Assembly: GCA_022508445.1 (NCBI GenBank)
Contig: JAFLVG010000005.1
Span: 1 to 64,000, forward strand
Source: Clostridiales bacterium
GTDB taxonomy: Bacteria; Bacillota; Clostridia; Christensenellales; Pumilibacteraceae
Reading direction: 5' to 3'
DNA: 64,000 bases
Of this stretch, positions 7,805-18,810 are shown piece by piece. The first letter of the stretch is position 1; every line of letters begins with the position of its first letter. The position numbers and the translations under genes were made by a program. The notes below the pieces were generated by a model, which saw nothing but the letters and a program-made list of their open reading frames with translations, searched no databases and was not told where the DNA came from.

Positions 7805-9352
7805 ATGTGTTACCGCGGTATGTTCAGAAAGCTGATAAAACTCCTATCGCAAAAGGCGGCGTTGACCGTATTTTCGCTGTTACTCCAAATCACGTTAATC
7901 GTGATTGGGGTGCTTTATGCCGCACGGAATTTTTGGTGGATTTATCTTTTGTTCGAGTTTGCCAGTTTTTTGATATGCCTGCACATCGTGTCGCGCGACA
8001 TGAACCCGAGCTATAAACTGACCTGGTGCGTTTTGATACTTCTTGCGCCTGCGTTCGGCGGCATGGTGTATTTGTTCATAGGAAGACAGCACACGCAAAG
8101 GCGCGTTCGCAAAAGACTAAACCGCGCGGCGGACTTTTCGCAAGTGCTGCTCAATCTGACTAACGCACAGCTACTCACCGAGCGCAAACAGCTCAATCCC
8201 ACTGGCACGACCTGCGCCGATCTTGTGCTCAATGCCGGCTCGTATCCCGTTTACGGCAACACAGCGACCAAGTATTATTCGCTCGGCGATAAGTTTTTTC
8301 CCGATCTGGTGCGCGACATTCGCGCCGCGAAGAAGTTTATATTCATGGAGTATTTCATTATCGACCGCGGCGAGATCTGGGACGGCATAGAAGCGGCGCT
8401 CATCGAGCGTGCGGCCGCGGGCGTTGACGTTAAGCTCATCTACGACGACGTGGGGAGTATGTTCACGCTTCCTAAAAAGGGAATAAAGCGGCTTGTCAGC
8501 GGCGGTGTTCAGGTTTTGCCGTTTAATAAGATAACCTTGTCGTTCGACATGCGGTTGAACAACCGCTCGCACCGAAAGATAACGGTTATTGACGGCGAGA
8601 TTGCGTATACGGGCGGCAACAACATAGCCGACGAATACGCCAACAAGACAGTGCGGTTCGGGCATTGGAAGGACACGCATATGCGGTTCACGGGCGCGGC
8701 GGTGTGGAGCTTTTCCGCGATGTTCCTTTCGTTTTGGAGCATTCTCTCCGAGGAGCAAATACAGTACGCGAACTATCTTACTCACAAGATTGAAGAAAGC
8801 GCGGTGGGTTTTGTTCAGCCGTTGTCGTCCGGTCCCGGGCGCGACGATCATTTGATAGAGAGCGCGTTTATCAATCTTATATCGACCGCCAAGCGGTATG
8901 TGTATATCACCACGCCGTACCTTATTCTCGACAATGAGATTACGACTGCGCTCGTCAATGCCGCACTCGCCGGCGTCGATGTTCGCATTATTATACCGGG
9001 TGTGCCCGACAAGAAATTGGTGTACTTCACGACCAAGTCGTTCGTGCCGGTGCTGATAAAAGCCGGTGTTAAGGTCTATAAATATTCGCCCGGGTTTATT
9101 CACGCGAAAATGGTCATCGTGGATGACGAGCGCGCGTTTATCGGTACGTGCAACATGGATTACCGTTCGTTCTACCTGCATTACGAGGACGGGGCGTTGC
9201 TGTACAACGTCGATTCCGTCAGCGACATGAAGGCGGACTTTGTCGCAACGCAAGAGGTGAGCAAAGAAATGACGCACGAGGAGGTCAACGACGTCACCCT
9301 GCTCACTCGGCTTATGCGCAGTATATTGCGACTTCTCGCGCCCATGATGTGA
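7805..9352 (+). CDS. cls: Cardiolipin synthase
   Basis: Membrane phospholipase D-family enzyme that joins two phosphatidylglycerols into cardiolipin and glycerol. Two N-terminal membrane segments (about 13-65) form the PLDc_N region, with NPSYKLTW between them and the catalytic part. Two HKD motifs are intact: SHRKITVIDGEIAYTGG (about 258-275) and IHAKMVIVDDERAFIGT (about 434-450), each the H-x-K-x4-D signature. At 515 residues the length is normal. ATG at 7805 and ATG at 7820 are both possible; neither has a clear ribosome site, and the second gives MFRKLIKLL, a typical start. It has its own promoter and appears monocistronic. Confidence 0.93.
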   Translation: MCYRGMFRKLIKLLSQKAALTVFSLLLQITLIVIGVLYAARNFWWIYLLFEFASFLICLHIVSRDMNPSYKLTWCVLILLAPAFGGMVYLFIGRQHTQRRVRKRLNRAADFSQVLLNLTNAQLLTERKQLNPTGTTCADLVLNAGSYPVYGNTATKYYSLGDKFFPDLVRDIRAAKKFIFMEYFIIDRGEIWDGIEAALIERAAAGVDVKLIYDDVGSMFTLPKKGIKRLVSGGVQVLPFNKITLSFDMRLNNRSHRKITVIDGEIAYTGGNNIADEYANKTVRFGHWKDTHMRFTGAAVWSFSAMFLSFWSILSEEQIQYANYLTHKIEESAVGFVQPLSSGPGRDDHLIESAFINLISTAKRYVYITTPYLILDNEITTALVNAALAGVDVRIIIPGVPDKKLVYFTTKSFVPVLIKAGVKVYKYSPGFIHAKMVIVDDERAFIGTCNMDYRSFYLHYEDGALLYNVDSVSDMKADFVATQEVSKEMTHEEVNDVTLLTRLMRSILRLLAPMM

Positions 9353-9378
9353 CTTACTTCTTTTGGAAAAGAAGTAAG
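9353..9378. repeat. Perfect inverted repeat just after cls
   Basis: CTTACTTCTTTT, GG, AAAAGAAGTAAG: a 12-bp perfect inverted repeat beginning at the stop codon of cls. There is no T-tract on the plus strand, so it is a poor classical terminator; it may cap the 3' end of the cls message. Confidence 0.6.
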
Positions 9379-9391
9379 CAAAAAACTTAGC

Positions 9392-9553
9392 AGTCGTGTG
9401 TTTGCTACGGTGGGTGGATTGAGATTTCACCCGAGCTATGTATTTTATGTAATAATTGCTTGGACGCAGTTCTTTCCGTATATTAAGACTGTATAGCGTG
9501 TATGCGCGCCCCGTCATCCCGAGCGTAGCGGAGAAATCAAGGCGAAGCCGCAC
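9392..9553 (+). repeat. Dispersed intergenic repeat, copy D
   Basis: GTCGTGTGTTTGCTACGGTGGGT at the left end is closely matched by GTCGTGTGTTTACTTTGGTGGGT at 12308, and GTCATCCCGAGCGTAGCGG followed by AGAAATCAAGGCG at the right end belongs to the main repeat family. The stretch between them shows no gene. Confidence 0.65.
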
Positions 9554-9606
9554 TACGCTTAAATTTTGACCTATTCTATTGGGCGCAACGCGCCGCTCCA
9601 ATTCGC

Positions 9607-9635
9607 TTGCCTTTTGCAAAGATTTGTAGTATAAT
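9607..9635 (+). promoter_or_regulatory. Promoter of the TIM-barrel gene
   Basis: TTGCCT, 17 bases, TATAAT. The -10 ends seven bases before the ATG at 9643, so the mRNA is predicted to be leaderless. Confidence 0.7.
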
Positions 9636-9642
9636 CTAGTAT

Positions 9643-10434
9643 ATGAAAATCGGGATTTCAACATCGACATTTTTCAATACCGTTTCTGCGGAGAACATGT
9701 TCGAGCTTATGCGCAAGATGCGCATAGACACGACAGAAATGTGTCTTTACACTTTTTCCGATTACGAAAAGGATTACATAGACAGTCTTGCGCAGCTTCG
9801 CGGTAATATCGACGTTGTCGCAGTAGCTCCGCTTGCTACGCAGTTCGAGCCGCAGTTGTTTTCACCCAACGTGCGCGTGCGCAACGACGCGGAGCTTCTT
9901 TTCAGAAAGGTCTGTTACGCATGCTTTGCGTTCGGCGCGAAGTACTACACTTTTTGCGGTCCTATCAATCTGACCGGTGTTAAGCAGTTCGATTACAGAC
10001 GGCTTGCGCAACGGTTTATGCAGCTTTCGGAAATTGCCGCGAGCTACGGCGTTAAGCTGTCGCTCAAAAATTTGCGTTGGTCGTTTGCATCCACACCCGA
10101 GTTTTTCAAGAATATTCTCGAAGCATGCCCCGGGCTTTTTGCAACGCTCAGCGTTTACCACGCGGAAAGCGCGGGTTACGATATACGCGAGTTTTTGGAC
10201 GTGTGTCCGCCCGAGCGCGTTAGCCTTATCAAGGTTCAGGATTTTGTCAAGAACGAGTGGTGCTTGCCCGGCAAGGGCAAGTTCAGGTTCGACAGGCTGT
10301 TCGCCGAGCTCGACCACCGTCAAATTACCGCGCCCGTGGTTTTCTCGGCGCAAAGCGACAGCTATACCGATTTCGTGCAGGTGCGAGAAGGCTTCGAGTA
10401 TCTTGTTTCGGAGTATCGCGCCACCAAGGAATAG
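9643..10434 (+). CDS. Sugar phosphate isomerase/epimerase-like TIM-barrel protein with altered active site
   Basis: A 263-residue protein with the fold signature of the xylose isomerase-like (AP_endonuc_2) superfamily: MKIGISTSTF at strand one and the usual run of alternating strands and helices. The conserved metal ligands look lost. The position that normally reads L-x-E-N is LSLKNLRW, Lys instead of Glu, and the final strand APVVFSAQS has Ser where a Glu is expected. It may therefore be a catalytically inactive relative or have a different chemistry. No ribosome site; the promoter implies leaderless translation. It precedes pgk by 61 bases, but whether they share a transcript is unclear. 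Substrate unknown. Confidence 0.6.
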   Translation: MKIGISTSTFFNTVSAENMFELMRKMRIDTTEMCLYTFSDYEKDYIDSLAQLRGNIDVVAVAPLATQFEPQLFSPNVRVRNDAELLFRKVCYACFAFGAKYYTFCGPINLTGVKQFDYRRLAQRFMQLSEIAASYGVKLSLKNLRWSFASTPEFFKNILEACPGLFATLSVYHAESAGYDIREFLDVCPPERVSLIKVQDFVKNEWCLPGKGKFRFDRLFAELDHRQITAPVVFSAQSDSYTDFVQVREGFEYLVSEYRATKE

Positions 10435-10495
10435 TTTGTTACACCGCGCGATTTTGCGCACACTACAAGTAGTTTAATCCACAAGGAGATTTACA

Positions 10496-11800
10496 ATGAA
10501 TAAAAAGACAGTTCGTGATGTTGACGTAAAGGGCAAGCGCGTGCTTGTGCGTTGCGACTTCAACGTTCCCATGAAAGACGGTGTCATCACCGACGAGAAC
10601 AGAATTCTCGGCGCGCTCCCCACGATCAAGTACTTGCTCGATGCAGGCGCAAAGGTCACGCTTTGCTCGCACATGGGCAAGCCGCACTCCATTTTCTCCG
10701 CCGAAGTCAAGCTTAACAAAAAGGACAAGAAGAAGGTCGAAGCCGGCGAAACAACTGCCGAGGCTATAATCGAAAAAGCCAAAAAGGACGAGCCCAAAAA
10801 GCTCACGCTTGCGCCCGTTGCAAAGCGCTTGAACGAGCTGCTCGGCGGTAAGGTCGCGTTTGCAACCGACGTTATCGGCGAGGACGCGAATACAAAGCGC
10901 AAAAACCTCAAAGCCGGCGAGGCGGTCTTGCTCGAAAACCTTCGCTTCCATTGGGAAGAGGAAGGCAAGGACGAGGCGTTCTGCAAAGCGCTCGCTTATG
11001 ATGCCGAAGTGTACGTAAACGACGCTTTCGGCACGGCGCACCGCTCGCACGCTTCCACTGCGGCTATCGTCGAGTACGGAATCATTAAGACCGCGGTTTG
11101 CGGATTCCTTATCGAGAAAGAGCTGTCCGTCATGGGTGCAACGCTCGACAATCCGCCGCACCCGTTCGTCGCCATTCTCGGCGGCGCGAAGGTCGCGGAT
11201 AAGCTCAACGTCATTTCCAACCTCCTCGAAAAATGCGACACGCTCATCATCGGCGGCGGTATGGCGTACACCTTCCTCAAAGCCAAGGGCTACGAGGTCG
11301 GCACGTCACTCCTCGACGAGGAAAAGATCGGCTACTGCAAGGACATGATCGAGAAAGCGGCTAAAATGGGCAAGGAGCTTGTTCTTCCCATCGACACCGT
11401 CATCACGTCGCATTTCCCCGAGCCGATTGACGAGGCTATCGAGGTCAAGACCGTTCCGTCCAACGCTATCCCTGCGGACATGATGGGCATGGATATCGGC
11501 GAGAATACGAGAAAGCTCTATGCCGAAAAGGTCGCCGGTGCGAAGGCGGTCGTTTGGAACGGACCTATGGGCGTGTTCGAAAACCCCACGCTTGCAAAAG
11601 GCACAATCGCGGTTGCGCAGGCGCTTGCGGACGTTTACGGCAAGTGCACAACCATCATCGGCGGCGGCGACAGCGCGGCGGCGGTTACACAGCTCGGCTT
11701 TGCAGATAAAATGACGCACATAAGCACGGGCGGCGGCGCTTCGCTCGAATACATGGAAGGCAAGGTCTTGCCCGGCATTGCGTGCTTGAACGACAAATAA
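10496..11800 (+). CDS. pgk: Phosphoglycerate kinase with an insertion
   Basis: Glycolytic enzyme that transfers phosphate from 1,3-bisphosphoglycerate to [13 protein letters not shown] near the N-terminus, SHMGKP at about 61-66 (the usual site is SHLGRP), [20 protein letters not shown] and GGGDSAAAV are all in place. It is 434 residues against a usual 390-400. The surplus is a lysine-rich insert of roughly 30 residues right after SHMGKP ([18 protein letters not shown] and onward), before the helix leading to [15 protein letters not shown] gives the start. Function is not in doubt; the insert is noted as unusual. Confidence 0.96.
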   Translation: MNKKTVRDVDVKGKRVLVRCDFNVPMKDGVITDENRILGALPTIKYLLDAGAKVTLCSHMGKPHSIFSAEVKLNKKDKKKVEAGETTAEAIIEKAKKDEPKKLTLAPVAKRLNELLGGKVAFATDVIGEDANTKRKNLKAGEAVLLENLRFHWEEEGKDEAFCKALAYDAEVYVNDAFGTAHRSHASTAAIVEYGIIKTAVCGFLIEKELSVMGATLDNPPHPFVAILGGAKVADKLNVISNLLEKCDTLIIGGGMAYTFLKAKGYEVGTSLLDEEKIGYCKDMIEKAAKMGKELVLPIDTVITSHFPEPIDEAIEVKTVPSNAIPADMMGMDIGENTRKLYAEKVAGAKAVVWNGPMGVFENPTLAKGTIAVAQALADVYGKCTTIIGGGDSAAAVTQLGFADKMTHISTGGGASLEYMEGKVLPGIACLNDK

Positions 11801-11865
11801 ACAGTTTGGGACAGACATTCATGACGGCGGTTGCGGTTTCGTAGCCGCCGTTTGAGGATAATGTG

Positions 11866-12246
11866 ATGAAGGACAAACAGGCTCGGGCGCTTGCCATAGT
11901 TGCGCTCGTATTTATGGGAATATTCATCGCGGCGCTCACGGCGACGCTTGTGGACTACACGCTGCTTAACGGTTCGATCGGGTATATCGCGCTCGGCACG
12001 GGCGTGTTCGTATTTATGATATTTATCGCGCTCAAAGCCGACGGCAGAGGGTATTCGATAACGGAGATGAATAACGAAATCGAAATGAAGAAAATCGAAG
12101 AAGCGCTCGAAGAACAGCAGCGGCGCGAGGCACAGGAAAAAGCCGACGGAAAGAGCGACGGCGAAAAAGACGAGAGTGAAAGCTCCGACGACGAGCATGA
12201 TGGAGAAAGTCCCGACGGCAAAGAAGACGAGCCGATAGAAAACTAA
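11866..12246 (+). CDS. Small membrane protein with acidic tail (126 aa)
   Basis: Unrecognised protein with two membrane segments (about 7-28 and 36-55) and then a charged, predicted coiled-coil/disordered tail ending in a run of Asp, Glu, Ser and Gly ([10 protein letters not shown]). The ORF track begins at GTG 11863, but ATG 11866 is better spaced from GAGG at 11854. It follows pgk by 65 bases and may be its transcriptional partner. It ends just before a terminator. No function assigned. Confidence 0.65.
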   Translation: MKDKQARALAIVALVFMGIFIAALTATLVDYTLLNGSIGYIALGTGVFVFMIFIALKADGRGYSITEMNNEIEMKKIEEALEEQQRREAQEKADGKSDGEKDESESSDDEHDGESPDGKEDEPIEN

Positions 12247-12266
12247 CTATATATAATCGAACAAAT

Positions 12267-12303
12267 AAAAACTCCGTACGGCGGTCGCTATACGGAGTTT
12301 TTA
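12267..12303 (+). terminator. Terminator after the pgk region
   Basis: AAAAACTCCGTA, loop, TACGGAGTTTTTA: an eight-bp ACTCCGTA stem with A- and T-tracts on both sides, possibly working in both directions. Confidence 0.9.
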
Positions 12304-12305
12304 AT

Positions 12306-12435
12306 CGTCGTGTGTTTACTTTGGTGGGTTGTGGCCATGCGCCCGAATAATTGCCGCGCATTATCAATTGACCGTTCTGCGGCGGTTTGCCTAGATCCCT
12401 CGACGTTGCTCGGGATGATGGGGCGCGCGAGCCGC
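12306..12435 (+). repeat. Dispersed intergenic repeat, copy E
   Basis: GTCGTGTGTTTACTTTGGTGGGT matches 9393, and GGCGGTTTGCCTAGATCCC followed by TCGACGTTGCTCGGGATGATGGGGCGCG matches 7650-7690. It separates the convergent genes ending at 12246 and 12439. Confidence 0.7.
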
Positions 12436-12438
12436 ACG

Positions 12439-13200
12439 CTATTCCTTGCGCTTTGCTTTGACGGCTTTACCGATGTTTACTATTATCGCCGCCGTGAAAA
12501 GCGTCGCGCACACGCACGCGCACAAGAACGTGATTATCGAATGTCCGTTTATCAAAGTTATGGCGAACATGGCGGCGGCAAGCACTGCATAGCGAACTAT
12601 CTTGTCCTTGCCGAGCGCGCCCGTAAACGAATCTTTGAGCGTTCTTTGCCGCTTTGCGTATTTGCTTATCGGAAGAGCGCCGAGCGACGCGAAGAGCGCG
12701 TATACGTCGTTTCCGCTCACAAATTTGATTTTGAAGTTTTCGATGTCGAGCGTTCTCTGCGGCGGAATTTTGCAAAGCACGGTTATTTTTGCGGCGCCGT
12801 AGTGCTTGGCTTTGGCAATCAGCCGCGCGCTCGTTTTCTCGTCGGGCGGAGCGGAGAACGCGCAGAACAGGGCATTGTTTCCGCTGTATATGCCGCCGCC
12901 GTGCATGACCGCATTCGGGAGCTTGCTTTTAAGCGCGGCGAAAAGGTGCTTTACGGGCGCGCGCTCTTCCATGAACATGAAGTCGAAGAACATGTTTTCT
13001 GCGGCGTCAGACAGCTTCTTTTGCGCTTCCTGCTTTCGCCCGGTCGCTTTTAGAATAATGATTGCACAGGCTGTAATCGCCGTTGCCGAGAACACGGCGA
13101 GACGGAGAGGCGTGAAATACCGCATGACGGCGGTCGCGGCGAAAAATATCAGGCATGCGCCGAGAGTCCCGTCGATAAATTTCGCGAATTTGCTTTTCAT
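12439..13200 (-). CDS. Membrane protein of unknown function (253 aa)
   Basis: I do not recognise this protein. Two membrane segments occur near the N-terminus (about 11-28 and 35-50) and two near the C-terminus (about 200-218 and 222-243), flanking a soluble central domain of about 145 residues that would lie on one side of the membrane. The central part includes NAVMHGGGIYSG and a stretch of alternating strands and helices, DEKTSARLIAKAKHYGAAKI. It ends in a basic KAVKAKRKE. No ribosome site precedes the ATG. It is divergent from sua5 with 55 bases between starts. The long plus-strand ORF 12310-13053 is its shadow. Confidence 0.7.
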   Translation of the reverse strand: MKSKFAKFIDGTLGACLIFFAATAVMRYFTPLRLAVFSATAITACAIIILKATGRKQEAQKKLSDAAENMFFDFMFMEERAPVKHLFAALKSKLPNAVMHGGGIYSGNNALFCAFSAPPDEKTSARLIAKAKHYGAAKITVLCKIPPQRTLDIENFKIKFVSGNDVYALFASLGALPISKYAKRQRTLKDSFTGALGKDKIVRYAVLAAAMFAITLINGHSIITFLCACVCATLFTAAIIVNIGKAVKAKRKE

Positions 13201-13202
13201 GC

Positions 13203-13231
13203 TTGAAATTCTTGCCGCAATGTGATAAAAT
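13203..13231 (+). promoter_or_regulatory. Promoter of sua5-ywlE
   Basis: TTGAAA, 17 bases, TAAAAT, ahead of AGGAAG and the TTG start of sua5. Confidence 0.5.
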
Positions 13232-13255
13232 TATACGAATAGGAAGTACAAGCGC

Positions 13256-14242
13256 TTGAAAACCAAAACTTTGATTTTACAGCCCACAAAAGAAAACATT
13301 GCGCTGTGCGCAGAAGAACTGCGTAACGGCGGTCTTGTTGCGTTCCCGACCGAAACTGTGTATGCGCTGGGTGCGGTGGCAACAAATGCCGTAGCGGTGG
13401 AAAAAGTTTTCGAGGTCAAGGGCAGGCCGTCAGATAAACCGCTTATCGTTGCCGTGGCTCGCAAATCGGATATTGATAATGTAGTTAAGGCAGTACCGCA
13501 AAAAGCGCGCGTTCTTATCGACAAGTTCATGCCGGGCGCGCTCACACTCGTTATGAAAAAAGCCGAGTGCATACCGAGCGTAGTGACGGCATGCGGCGAT
13601 TCGGTCGCCGTGCGCATACCTAACAACGAAATCGCGCTCAAACTTATCGAGCTGTCCGATTCGCCCGTAGTCGTGCCGAGCGCGAACACTTCCGAAAAAG
13701 CGAGCCCCACGCTCGCCGAGCACGTCAAGGACGACCTCGAAGGGAAAATCCGTTACATACTCGACGGCGGCGCGTCGGAGATAGGTATAGAATCGACGAT
13801 TGTAGACGTCAGATGCGATCCGCCCGTCATTCTACGTGTGGGCGGTGTGACTGTCGAGCAAATAGAGAGCGCGATAGGGCATGTGGAAACAAAGCGCGAG
13901 GACGTCAAATTGAGCGGATACATGCCGAGCGCCGAGCTGATGTTTGCCGCTTATTGCGACGGCATGGAGCGCAATATCACCGCAAAGTACGACGAGATTA
14001 CCGCGCGCGGCAAGAGCGCCGTTATCTGCTGTCTTGACAATAACGTCGGGCTTTACAACGGCCGCACGGTCATGACGGTTGGAAAAGACTATACCGAGTA
14101 CGCGCACAATCTTTTCGCGCTTTTGCGAAAAGCCGACGCCGAGCATTTCGACGCGGTTATCGCGGAGGGCGTCAACCCGAGCGGAATAGGAAGCTCGCTC
14201 ATAGCGAGGCTTATCAAATTGAGCGGCGGTTATATTATTTGA
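13256..14242 (+). CDS. sua5: Threonylcarbamoyl-AMP synthase (Sua5 type)
   Basis: Makes threonylcarbamoyl-AMP from threonine, bicarbonate and ATP, the first step of the t6A modification of ANN-decoding tRNAs. The YrdC domain (about 1-200) shows GLVAFPTETVYALG and KGRPSDKPLIV; the C-terminal Sua5 domain (about 220-328) follows, so this is the long two-domain form. The start is TTG at 13256, with AGGAAG nine bases before; the translation KTKTLILQPT matches a family N-terminus. It begins an sua5-ywlE-rpiB set in the same order as Bacillus ywlC-ywlE-ywlF. Confidence 0.94.
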   Translation: MKTKTLILQPTKENIALCAEELRNGGLVAFPTETVYALGAVATNAVAVEKVFEVKGRPSDKPLIVAVARKSDIDNVVKAVPQKARVLIDKFMPGALTLVMKKAECIPSVVTACGDSVAVRIPNNEIALKLIELSDSPVVVPSANTSEKASPTLAEHVKDDLEGKIRYILDGGASEIGIESTIVDVRCDPPVILRVGGVTVEQIESAIGHVETKREDVKLSGYMPSAELMFAAYCDGMERNITAKYDEITARGKSAVICCLDNNVGLYNGRTVMTVGKDYTEYAHNLFALLRKADAEHFDAVIAEGVNPSGIGSSLIARLIKLSGGYII

Positions 14243-14276
14243 CCACGGAACAAGTGACGTTTAAAGGAGTTTTACG

Positions 14277-14765
14277 ATGCCTGCAAACGACAAAAAAATC
14301 AAGCTGAACGTGATATTCGTATGCACCGGAAATACTTGTCGGTCGCCGATGGCGGAGTTCTTGTTCAAGGACTATCTCAAACAAAAGAACCGCACCGGTG
14401 ATTTTTCCGTATCAAGCGCGGGGCTCGAAGCGGCAAAGGGCGACGTGATGACCGCGCAGGCCGACGAGGCGCTGAACGTTCTCGGAATCAAGCACAATCA
14501 TGAGCGCAAGGCTCGCGTATTTACGGTGCAAATGTCGCTCGACAGCGATCTCATTATAGGCATGACGCGCGAGCATGCAATTCGTTGTTACAGCGATAAC
14601 GCGATTTCGTTTGCCGACATAACGGGAAGGCCGGTTGCCGATCCTTACGGCATGAGCGTACAAGTGTATCTCGAATGTGCCGCGCAAATCCGCTCGGCGT
14701 TTGATGAGATACTAAAAATAGCCGACGAAAGACTTATGAAAAAACGCGTTCTAAATCGTGTATAA
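14277..14765 (+). CDS. ywlE: Low-molecular-weight phosphatase, probably protein-arginine phosphatase (YwlE-like)
   Basis: A 162-residue LMW-PTP fold enzyme. The P-loop is VCTGNTCRSPMAE (about 17-29), and the general acid lies in ADPYG (about 122). The Thr in the CTGNTCR loop is the residue that in Bacillus YwlE favours phosphoarginine over phosphotyrosine, and the gene sits between sua5 and rpiB exactly as ywlE does. Assignment as arginine phosphatase is therefore an inference from one residue plus synteny. No McsB kinase is in this window. AAAGGAG precedes the ATG by eight bases. Confidence 0.85.
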   Translation: MPANDKKIKLNVIFVCTGNTCRSPMAEFLFKDYLKQKNRTGDFSVSSAGLEAAKGDVMTAQADEALNVLGIKHNHERKARVFTVQMSLDSDLIIGMTREHAIRCYSDNAISFADITGRPVADPYGMSVQVYLECAAQIRSAFDEILKIADERLMKKRVLNRV

Positions 14766-14794
14766 GAAAAGTAAATAAATTATCGGGCAAACGC

Positions 14795-14823
14795 GTGACA
14801 AAACTTCGGTATTGTGGTAAAAT
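14795..14823 (+). promoter_or_regulatory. Promoter of rpiB and the ATPase operon
   Basis: GTGACA, 17 bases, TAAAAT, between ywlE and rpiB. It could start a transcript covering rpiB and all V-ATPase genes, which follow with very short gaps. Confidence 0.5.
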
Positions 14824-14855
14824 AACCGAAGATAAATATTGTATTCGGAGATGTT

Positions 14856-15290
14856 ATGGTATTCATTGCATGCGACCACGGCGGACTTGAACTCAAACGC
14901 GCAATAATCGATAAGCTTACAAAAAGCAATATCGAGGTCGTCGACCTCGGCACGGACGGCGAGCAGTCGGTCGATTATCCCGATTTCGGCTTTGCCGTAG
15001 CGGAGCGCGTAGCAAAAGAGCAAGGCGCGCGCGGCATCGTCATTTGCAAAACGGGCGTGGGCATGAGCATTTGCGCGAACAAGGTCAAGGGCGTGCGTTG
15101 CGGCTTGTGCTTCAATGCGGACATGGGAAGGCTTTGCCGCGAGCATAACGACGCCAACGTTCTGGCGCTCGGAGCGGCCAATACAGACATCCCCACGGCG
15201 CTCGGCATCGTGGACGCATTTTTGTCTACGGAGTTCGCAGGAGGGCGGCACGCAAGTCGAGTGAACAAGATCATCTGTTACGAGGCGTAA
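14856..15290 (+). CDS. rpiB: Ribose-5-phosphate isomerase B
   Basis: Interconverts ribose 5-phosphate and ribulose 5-phosphate. MVFIACDHGGLELK at the start and CKTGVGMSICANKVKGVRC (active-site Cys and anion-hole loop, about 66-84) followed by HNDANVLALG are diagnostic of the RpiB/LacAB family. Length 144 is normal. CGGAG lies five bases before the ATG; the ATG at 14851 is out of frame. It stops two bases before the first ATPase gene, so the two are co-transcribed. Confidence 0.95.
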   Translation: MVFIACDHGGLELKRAIIDKLTKSNIEVVDLGTDGEQSVDYPDFGFAVAERVAKEQGARGIVICKTGVGMSICANKVKGVRCGLCFNADMGRLCREHNDANVLALGAANTDIPTALGIVDAFLSTEFAGGRHASRVNKIICYEA

Positions 15291-15292
15291 GC

Positions 15293-15661
15293 ATGGATAA
15301 GAATAATGAAGAAATGATTTACGAAGACCGCGAAGCGCTTGACGGCGAGCTCAACAATGCGATTGCCGAAATACTGTCAGCCGAAGAGCAGGCCAAGCAC
15401 ACGATAGCCAAGGCCGAAGAGACGGTCAAAGCCGTCCAGCTCGACGGCGCAACGCGTGAGCGCGATATGAAAGAGAACAGCAACAAGATAATGGCCAAAG
15501 CGCATGACGAGGCTATTTCCGCCGCGGAAGCGCGCGCTGTTAATGAATGCAACAGGCGCATTGCGGCGGCGGAGAAAAAGGGCGAAGAGCTTATCAAATC
15601 AAAGCAAAAGCAAATAACCGAGCGTGTAAACGAGCTTTACGCCATGCTCGAAGGAAAATAA
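15293..15661 (+). CDS. ntpF: V-type ATPase peripheral stalk subunit (H/G type)
   Basis: A 122-residue, highly charged, almost wholly helical protein with a long Ala/Glu/Lys coiled coil, as expected for the NtpF/AhaH stator subunit that pairs with subunit E to hold the catalytic head. It has no motif of its own, so the call rests on composition, length and position as the first gene of the nine-gene ATPase set, three bases before subunit I. Naming of this subunit varies (F, G or H) between organisms. Confidence 0.85.
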   Translation: MDKNNEEMIYEDREALDGELNNAIAEILSAEEQAKHTIAKAEETVKAVQLDGATRERDMKENSNKIMAKAHDEAISAAEARAVNECNRRIAAAEKKGEELIKSKQKQITERVNELYAMLEGK

Positions 15662-15664
15662 TAT

Positions 15665-18222
<2,558 letters not shown>

Positions 18223-18228
18223 AGACTT

Positions 18229-18810
18229 ATGCAGGGTACGCAAAAAATAATCGACGATATACTGTCGTCGGCTAAAAACACCGCGACGGCGATGATTGAA
18301 GAGGCCACGGCGGAGCAGGAAGAGAGCCTTGCGGCGCTCCGCGCTTCGCTCGACAATGCGCAAGCCGAATCTATCAAAAAGTCGGAAGAGCAGGCGGACG
18401 CCGCGTATGCCGGCAGGGTGAAGCTCGGCGATCTCGAAGCGAGTAAGGTAATGCTGCGCGCAAAACAACAATGCGTCGCGGCGGTTTACGACGGAGTGCG
18501 CGAAAAGATAATGAAAGCCTCCGACGCGAAATACCTTGCACTGCTTGCGCGCTTAATAACGGAAGCGTGCGAGGACGGCGACGAAGTCATAGCCGCAAAG
18601 TCCGACGAAAAGCGAGTCACTGCGGCATGGCTCAAAAAGGTGAGTACCGCGGCGAAAAAGAAGCTCACACTGTCTAAGGAGCGCGGCGAATTCGAAGGCG
18701 GAGTCATCTTGCGAGGGGCTCGGCACGACCGCGATTTGAGCATTGACGAGATAGTTGCAGATCTCAAAGAGCGCACTATCGGCGAAACCGTCAAAAAATT
18801 GGGGCTGTAA
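18229..18810 (+). CDS. ntpE: V-type ATPase peripheral stalk subunit E
   Basis: A 193-residue protein with a long N-terminal amphipathic helix rich in Ala, Glu and Lys (about 1-90) and a globular C-terminal domain with GGVILRGARHDRDLSID, typical of subunit E (the family motif is GG-[VI]-x(2)-[SR]). It starts six bases after ntpK, and its stop overlaps the start of ntpC. Confidence 0.9.
   Translation: MQGTQKIIDDILSSAKNTATAMIEEATAEQEESLAALRASLDNAQAESIKKSEEQADAAYAGRVKLGDLEASKVMLRAKQQCVAAVYDGVREKIMKASDAKYLALLARLITEACEDGDEVIAAKSDEKRVTAAWLKKVSTAAKKKLTLSKERGEFEGGVILRGARHDRDLSIDEIVADLKERTIGETVKKLGL

Noticed and set aside
8171-9670. 499-aa minus-strand ORF opposite cls
   Set aside because: Antisense to a gene with intact HKD motifs; its translation is Arg/His-rich with no motif and no ribosome site.
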